This document shows, piece by piece, positions 51,229 to 55,697 of a DNA stretch of 55,697 nucleotides. This stretch comes from JBCBTD01 sp039818825 (GTDB lineage: Bacteria > Pseudomonadota > Alphaproteobacteria > Geminicoccales > Geminicoccaceae): positions 1-55,697 of the forward strand of contig JBCBTD010000025.1 in assembly GCA_039818825.1 (NCBI GenBank), in the 5' to 3' direction. The notes below the pieces were generated by a model that was given only the letters and a program-made list of their open reading frames with translations, had not been told where the DNA came from and made no database searches. Each line of letters opens with the position of its first letter. Positions within the stretch are counted from its first letter, which is position 1. Position numbers and translations under genes: made by a program.

Positions 51229-54200
51229 CTAGGCTGGTGCCGCCGCTGCCAACAGCGCGCGGCCGGTGCCGACGTCGGCGGTCGGCCGCTCGTTCTCGAA
51301 CGGTCGCAGTGCGGCCTCGATGTCGCCTTGGGTGCTGAGACCGGCGGCGTGGCCGGTGAGTTCCAGGCGCAGGCGCCAGACCGCGGCCCGCTGCTGGTCG
51401 CACAAGCTGCGCGCCTCCACCAGCAGCCGCTCGGCGGTCGGCCGCTCGCCACTGGCTTCGGCCAGGCGCATGCGCAGGCGAAGGATTTCCGGCAAGGGCC
51501 AGCTCTCCTGGGTGCGCGCGACCCGCGCCTCGGCATCGGCCAGCACCACCCGCGCCTCGGCATTGCTGCCCTGGTCCAACAGCGCTTCGGCCAGCACCGT
51601 CTGATAGAACGGGACCTCGACCTCGACCGAGTTCTCCTGAAACGTCTCGAGCGCCCGCTGCATCAACGCGATGCCGGGCTCCGGTGGGTCGCCGCGGGCG
51701 ATCGACTCCCAGCCTTCGTGGAAGCCGACGAGGTCGACCCAGAACGGCGCACCGCGGGCCACCGCGATGCCGGTCAGCTCGCTCAGCATGACATGGCCGG
51801 CCGGCGAGCCGCGGCGCATCAGCTCCACGATCAAGAGATTGGCCAGCGTCAGCGAATGGGTGAAGGGGGAGCCCTGGCGCGAGATCGCCACCGCCTCGGC
51901 GGCCACCTCGTCGGCCTCGCTGATCCGGCCGAGACAGAACGCGGCGAACGCCCGGTAGACCATCGCCGAGACCGGGTACTGGTAGTGGTTCAACAGGTCC
52001 GCCATACGGAAGCCGTCGCGCGGTTCGACCGCGCGGACCATCGTCGTGTGGGCGGCGGTGAAATCGCCCCTGAAGAAGTGCACCTTGCCCATCGCCTGAA
52101 AGCCGAGTGCTGCTGCTTCCGGTAGACCACCGAGGCGTTCGACGTCGGCGAAGGCCTGGGCCACGGCCTCGGCGCCGTCGACGTCCGGGCGGTTGAACAG
52201 GATGCCGAACTCCAGCCGCAGCACCAGCAAGAGGTCCTCGCTGCGACCCAGCACGCTGGCCAAGTCGCGGGCGCGCTGGCAGGCGTTCAGCGCGTCGTCG
52301 CCACCGGTGAACCGGGCCGAGCGCAGCGCCTGGGCGAGGCACATCTGGAGCGGCAGCTCCAGCTCGTCGCGGCTGTCGGTCTCCTCGAGCTGGGCGATGT
52401 CGGCAAGGCCGGCGCGAAGATGCTCGGAGGTCTCCTCGTAGGCACCGCGCCCCAGCGCCTGGCGTCCGGCCAGGAGCCATTGCGCGGCCGCCCGCCGGTG
52501 CTCGCCGGCGAGGCTCAGATGCCGCGCCAGGACCTCCGGCCGGCGACGTACCAAGGTCGGCAGGATCGTCGGCGCCAGGTCGACGATCTTCAGATGCAGC
52601 TCCTGGCGATGGCGCAGCAGCAGGGTCTCGTAGGCGGCTTGGTGCATCAGCCCGTGTTTGAAGGCGAAGGTGCCGGGTGAGATCCCTGCCACCGGATGGA
52701 TGAGGTCGCTCGCGACCAGCGCATCGAGCCCCTGGTCCAACTCGTCGGCCGGCCGCGGGTAAATCGCGCGCAACAGCTCGGCGTGGAACTCGCGGCCGAT
52801 GACCGAGGCCACCTGGGCCACCGTCTTGCCGACGACGTTGCGGTCGAGCCGGCTCAAGAGCGTGTCGTTGAGAGTCGTCGGCACGAAGCCGAGCACGGCG
52901 TCCGGATCGAGCCGATCGTTGGCGTCGGGCTGCAGGCAGCCGCTCTCGATGAGCCCGCGGCAGACCTCCTCGATGAACAGCGGTACCCCGTCGGTGCGGT
53001 CGATGATCCGCCGGGCCACCGGGATCGAGATCACCCGGTCCTCGAAGATCTCCTGCAGGAACTCGGCGGCTTGCGACCGGTTCAGCCGCGACAACTCGAG
53101 CGCCGACGGGTCGCCGATCTTGGTCCAGCGGATGTCGGCATCCGGCCTGGCGGTCATCACGAACAGCAACGGCCGCTTCGCCAGCTTGGCCAGGACCCGC
53201 TCCGCCAGCTCGCGGGTCGACGGATCGATCCAATGGACGTCTTCGAGCACCAGCATCAACGGCTGGCCGGTCCGTGGACCGACCACCAGTTTGACGAGCG
53301 CATTGAAGGTGTCGGCGCGCAACCGCTCGGGGGTGGCGTCCGGCCCGAGTTCGCCGGGCTCCAGCAGCAGGGCCGCGAGTTCGTCGGCGAACGACGGATC
53401 GGCGTCGCGATCGGTCAGATAGCGCTTCAGCTTGCGCAGCCGCTCGTCCGGCGCATCGCCGTCGCTGACCCGTGCCGCCGCCTCCAGGTGGCGAACGATC
53501 GGGTAGAGGGGGCTCTGGGCGAACAAAGGCGAGCACTGAAACAGATGGCTGGTGCCGCCGCTGGCCTCGACGTCGTCAACCAGGCTGCCGACCAGCCGCG
53601 ACTTGCCGATGCCGGGCGGCCCGGTGATCACCACCGCCTGCCCCTCGCCGCGCCGCGCCGTCGCCCAGCGCTCCAGCAGGAGCGCCCGTTCTTCCGTGCG
53701 CCCGACCAAGCGGCCGATGGTGGCGGTGCGGGTCGCGGCGAAGCGCGTTTCGGCGGCGGTCTCGCCCGCCACGCGCCAGACGGCGACCGGTGCCTCGAAG
53801 CCTTTGACTGCGATCCGCCCCAACGGCTCGAAGCGGAACAGTTCGCCCGCCAGTTGGCGCGTGGTCGACGCGCAGACCACGGTGTTGGGCGCTGCCTGGG
53901 TTTGCAGCCGGACGGCGAGGTTGGGGGTCTCGCCGATCACCGTGTGCTCTTCCGGCGCCGAGGTGTCGTCGAGCTTGCCGACGATGACGAGGCCGGTGGC
54001 GACGCCGATCCGGACGGCGATCGGCTCCAGCAGGTCGTCGGCCCGTTCCAGCCGGCGGACGATCGCAAGCCCGGCCTTGAGCGCAGATTCGGCGTCGTTC
54101 TCGAGGCTTCGCGGGTAGCCGAAATAGGCGATCACCGCATCGCCGAGGAACGGGCCGACGAAGCCGCCGAACTGCCGCACGGCCTCAGCGCAGCGCTGCT

Positions 54201-54537
54201 GGAACCGGGCGACCAGGTTGCGGAACACCTCCGCGTCGAGGCGCGTCGCCAGCGGTGTCGAATCGGCGATGTCGCAGACGAGGATGGTCAGGTGGCGCCG
54301 CTCCGGCCGTTCGAACGCGCCCTCCTGCAACGCCGGAGCCGCGACCGGCTCGGCGGCTGCTTGGAGGTTGGCGACAGCGTTCAGGATCCGGCGGCGGTGG
54401 CCGACCTTGTCGACACCGAGATCGCGAAGGTCGTCTGCGTCGAGCGTAGCCAGGAGGTCGCCCGTGACGTCGTTGTCACGGAACGTTTCGGCGTATTCGC
54501 CGAGGCCGAGGTCGCGCAGCCACGCGCCGACGTCCAT
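51229..54537 (-). CDS. SAM-adenylate/guanylate cyclase-AAA-TPR signalling protein
   Basis: In this 1102-residue protein a SAM domain (about 1-65, WLRDLGLGEYAETFRDNDVTG) precedes a class III cyclase homology domain (about 80-250) that looks active. It has a metal Asp in VCDIADST, a second Asp in FLGDAVIAYFG, and the Asn/Arg pair in PNLAVRLQ. An AAA/NACHT-like ATPase follows (Walker A GPPGIGKSR, Walker B LMLVLEDVHWID), then about 500 residues of TPR-like helices. It would make cAMP or cGMP under control of ATP and protein partners. GGTGAGGA six bases upstream fixes ATG 54537. The signal sensed is unknown. Confidence 0.87.
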   Translation of the reverse strand: MDVGAWLRDLGLGEYAETFRDNDVTGDLLATLDADDLRDLGVDKVGHRRRILNAVANLQAAAEPVAAPALQEGAFERPERRHLTILVCDIADSTPLATRLDAEVFRNLVARFQQRCAEAVRQFGGFVGPFLGDAVIAYFGYPRSLENDAESALKAGLAIVRRLERADDLLEPIAVRIGVATGLVIVGKLDDTSAPEEHTVIGETPNLAVRLQTQAAPNTVVCASTTRQLAGELFRFEPLGRIAVKGFEAPVAVWRVAGETAAETRFAATRTATIGRLVGRTEERALLLERWATARRGEGQAVVITGPPGIGKSRLVGSLVDDVEASGGTSHLFQCSPLFAQSPLYPIVRHLEAAARVSDGDAPDERLRKLKRYLTDRDADPSFADELAALLLEPGELGPDATPERLRADTFNALVKLVVGPRTGQPLMLVLEDVHWIDPSTRELAERVLAKLAKRPLLFVMTARPDADIRWTKIGDPSALELSRLNRSQAAEFLQEIFEDRVISIPVARRIIDRTDGVPLFIEEVCRGLIESGCLQPDANDRLDPDAVLGFVPTTLNDTLLSRLDRNVVGKTVAQVASVIGREFHAELLRAIYPRPADELDQGLDALVASDLIHPVAGISPGTFAFKHGLMHQAAYETLLLRHRQELHLKIVDLAPTILPTLVRRRPEVLARHLSLAGEHRRAAAQWLLAGRQALGRGAYEETSEHLRAGLADIAQLEETDSRDELELPLQMCLAQALRSARFTGGDDALNACQRARDLASVLGRSEDLLLVLRLEFGILFNRPDVDGAEAVAQAFADVERLGGLPEAAALGFQAMGKVHFFRGDFTAAHTTMVRAVEPRDGFRMADLLNHYQYPVSAMVYRAFAAFCLGRISEADEVAAEAVAISRQGSPFTHSLTLANLLIVELMRRGSPAGHVMLSELTGIAVARGAPFWVDLVGFHEGWESIARGDPPEPGIALMQRALETFQENSVEVEVPFYQTVLAEALLDQGSNAEARVVLADAEARVARTQESWPLPEILRLRMRLAEASGERPTAERLLVEARSLCDQQRAAVWRLRLELTGHAAGLSTQGDIEAALRPFENERPTADVGTGRALLAAAAPA

Positions 54538-54711
54538 GTCGTCCTCACCGATCGGGTCGCGCGCGCCATTCGCCGACCGCCGATCCGCACGGTTACGCCG
54601 CTTCGCCCGCCGCGGCAACTCCACGCGGTCGTACCCACGTGCCGCAAGCCAAGGTGACGTCTCGGCCGTGGCGGCCGGGCCGCCGACGGCTGCACGAATG
54701 GTCAGGCTCGT

Positions 54712-54939
54712 TCAGAAATAGGGCCGGTAGCGCGGTGCCCGGTAGCCCGGCCGGTATGCACGGTGGTGGGCGTAGATGCCGGCGCGATAACGGTCGTCGT
54801 AGTAGAGGGGGTCGTAGACGCCGACGCTCCTGGTGAAGGTGGTGCCGGTGTTGCAGCCGGCCACGCCCGCGGTGGCGCCAAGCAACAGCGCCACCACCAA
54901 GATCGGCCGCGTAGGTGCCCGCTTCACGTTCAAGGACAT
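54712..54939 (-). CDS. small lipoprotein
   Basis: This 75-residue protein has a lipobox ending AGVAGC (Cys29) and a mature tail rich in Tyr and Arg (YDPLYYDDRYRAG, then RAYRPGYRAPRYRPYF). Basic-aromatic tails like this are found in small outer-membrane-associated lipoproteins of alphaproteobacteria. It overlaps the preceding secreted-protein gene by 10 bp. Function unknown. Confidence 0.65.
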   Translation of the reverse strand: MSLNVKRAPTRPILVVALLLGATAGVAGCNTGTTFTRSVGVYDPLYYDDRYRAGIYAHHRAYRPGYRAPRYRPYF

Positions 54940-55481
54940 GCCGCCTGCTCCGTGCGGATCGAGTCCAACGTCGCCGCCACGGTCTCGGCATGGGCGGTCC
55001 AGGCGCCGTCTTCGCCGACGAACACCGCGACCCCGATGGCCCCCGGTGCGTAGGCGAAGCCGACCACGCCAAACGTCACCGGCTCGCCGTCGCTGGTCGC
55101 CGTGCCGCGTAGCTGGAAGGCTGGAAAGCCCGCGAGCGTTCGATCCGTAGCGGTCTCGACCACGGGATCGTCGAACAGTGCGCCGTCGAGATCGTCGAAT
55201 CGTGCCTTGGCCTCGTCCAGCGAGCCGACCAACCGCGCATGCCACAGGCCGAGCCAAACCTGATCTTCCGGGTCCGGGAACAGCGACACGACCCGCGGCA
55301 GTTCCGGGTCGTCCTCCGGGCCCGGCTCGAACGCCGCCGCCACCAGCCAGCCCGGCGGCACCTGCGCCGAGAAGCACGCGTCGCCCGGCGCATCGAGCAC
55401 GAGGCGTGCCGCCGATGCCGGGGCGGTAACGATGAGGGCGATGGCGGTGAAGGCACCGGCCAAGCTTCGGACGAACAGCAT
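54930..55481 (-). CDS. secreted hypothetical protein (183 aa)
   Basis: A signal peptide (about residues 1-24, ending PASAA) precedes a mixed alpha/beta domain with VPPGWLVAAAF, VWLGLWHARLVGSLDEAKARFDDLD and FPAFQLRGTATSDGEPV. The pattern resembles small periplasmic domains that bind proteins or lipids, but I cannot name a family. ATG 55481 is chosen for a compact signal peptide; ATG 55499 is also open. Start-stop overlap with the lipoprotein gene suggests a two-gene unit. Confidence 0.65.
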   Translation of the reverse strand: MLFVRSLAGAFTAIALIVTAPASAARLVLDAPGDACFSAQVPPGWLVAAAFEPGPEDDPELPRVVSLFPDPEDQVWLGLWHARLVGSLDEAKARFDDLDGALFDDPVVETATDRTLAGFPAFQLRGTATSDGEPVTFGVVGFAYAPGAIGVAVFVGEDGAWTAHAETVAATLDSIRTEQAACP

Positions 55482-55644
55482 GATGACACCGCGGAACATA
55501 CGCCATCAGGCGTAGCCTGTCCCGACCCGCTCGACAAGGCGACGAAGCACCGGTCGTAGCGTGCCGGGGTACCGGCGCACTCCGATGATGGGGCCTCGGC
55601 GCGATATCCGTACTTCACGTTCGGACGGTAGGCGGACGTCAGCT

Positions 55645-55666
55645 AGCCGGCCGACTACGGCCGGTT
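55645..55666. terminator. GC-rich hairpin near the window end
   Basis: CCGGCCG (55647-55653) and CGGCCGG (55658-55664) pair around an ACTA loop, extended by a wobble and an A-T pair. Only three T residues follow. It may end a transcript entering from either side; no gene is visible beyond it in the window. Confidence 0.4.
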
Positions 55667-55697
55667 TACCGACAAAGTCGATGGCAAACCGTAGTAT

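Noticed and set aside
1..55697. CRISPR arrays, transposases, integrases and phage genes
   Set aside because: No regularly spaced repeats and no frames resembling transposase, integrase or phage structural proteins were seen.

Overview
The window is a gene-dense, high-GC stretch of a bacterial chromosome. It carries about 55 protein-coding genes and no rRNA, tRNA, CRISPR array or intact insertion sequence that I can see. Gene content points to an alphaproteobacterium: a complete alphaproteobacterial-type carbon-phosphorus (C-P) lyase operon with a DUF1045 gene, a phasin-like protein, a fused indolepyruvate ferredoxin oxidoreductase next to an Lrp regulator, BamD-RecN-LigA in series, and a VPLPA-type sorting tail. 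Rhodospirillales or a Geminicoccus-like group is my guess; it is inference, not something the sequence proves.

Layout. 1-5100: truncated TauE/SafE permease, then an RND efflux adaptor and pump. 5199-7886: a small peptidoglycan-binding protein and three overlapping uncharacterised envelope genes. 8165-13215: methyltransferase, two tandem cyclophilins (one secreted, one cytosolic), an ABC-F ATPase, a phasin/helix-hairpin-helix protein and MntR. 13291-22464: phosphonate utilisation, with the minus-strand operon phnG-phnH-phnI-[DUF429::phnJ]-phnK-phnL-phnM-phnM-DUF1045 facing the repressor gene phnF. 22569-25115: a secreted hypothetical protein, ClpP, and a hexapeptide transferase of the phosphonate-associated family. 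25161-30216: esterase, aquaporin, endonuclease I, an orphan ribbon-helix-helix protein, exonuclease III and an aldo/keto reductase. 30295-33914: an amino-acid ABC importer followed by a flavin reductase-like gene. 34070-36469: serine hydrolase, a Cys-rich small protein and a double-DoxX membrane protein. 36541-41788: Lrp regulator, leucine-type dehydrogenase and a 1159-residue indolepyruvate ferredoxin oxidoreductase. 41879-47329: small secreted protein, XRE regulator, bamD, recN, ligA. 47330-51228: a looser region with three long non-coding gaps around a VOC protein, an old-yellow-enzyme and its divergent LysR gene. 51229-55481: a SAM-cyclase-AAA-TPR signalling protein and two small envelope proteins.

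How genes work together. PhnF probably represses the phn operon through a TGTCTAGACA palindrome lying in the first codons of phnG. PhnG/H/I/L load phosphonate onto ATP ribose, PhnM removes pyrophosphate, PhnJ cleaves the C-P bond, and the 2H-phosphoesterase-like DUF1045 protein may open the cyclic phosphate in place of PhnP. The Lrp-dehydrogenase-oxidoreductase cassette should deaminate amino acids to 2-oxoacids and then oxidise those to acyl-CoA with ferredoxin. It is separated by a 24-bp palindrome that looks like the Lrp operator.

The strongest novelty is the in-frame fusion of a complete DUF429 (RNase H-fold) domain to the N-terminus of PhnJ. It is embedded in a tightly overlapping operon that also carries two different phnM copies.
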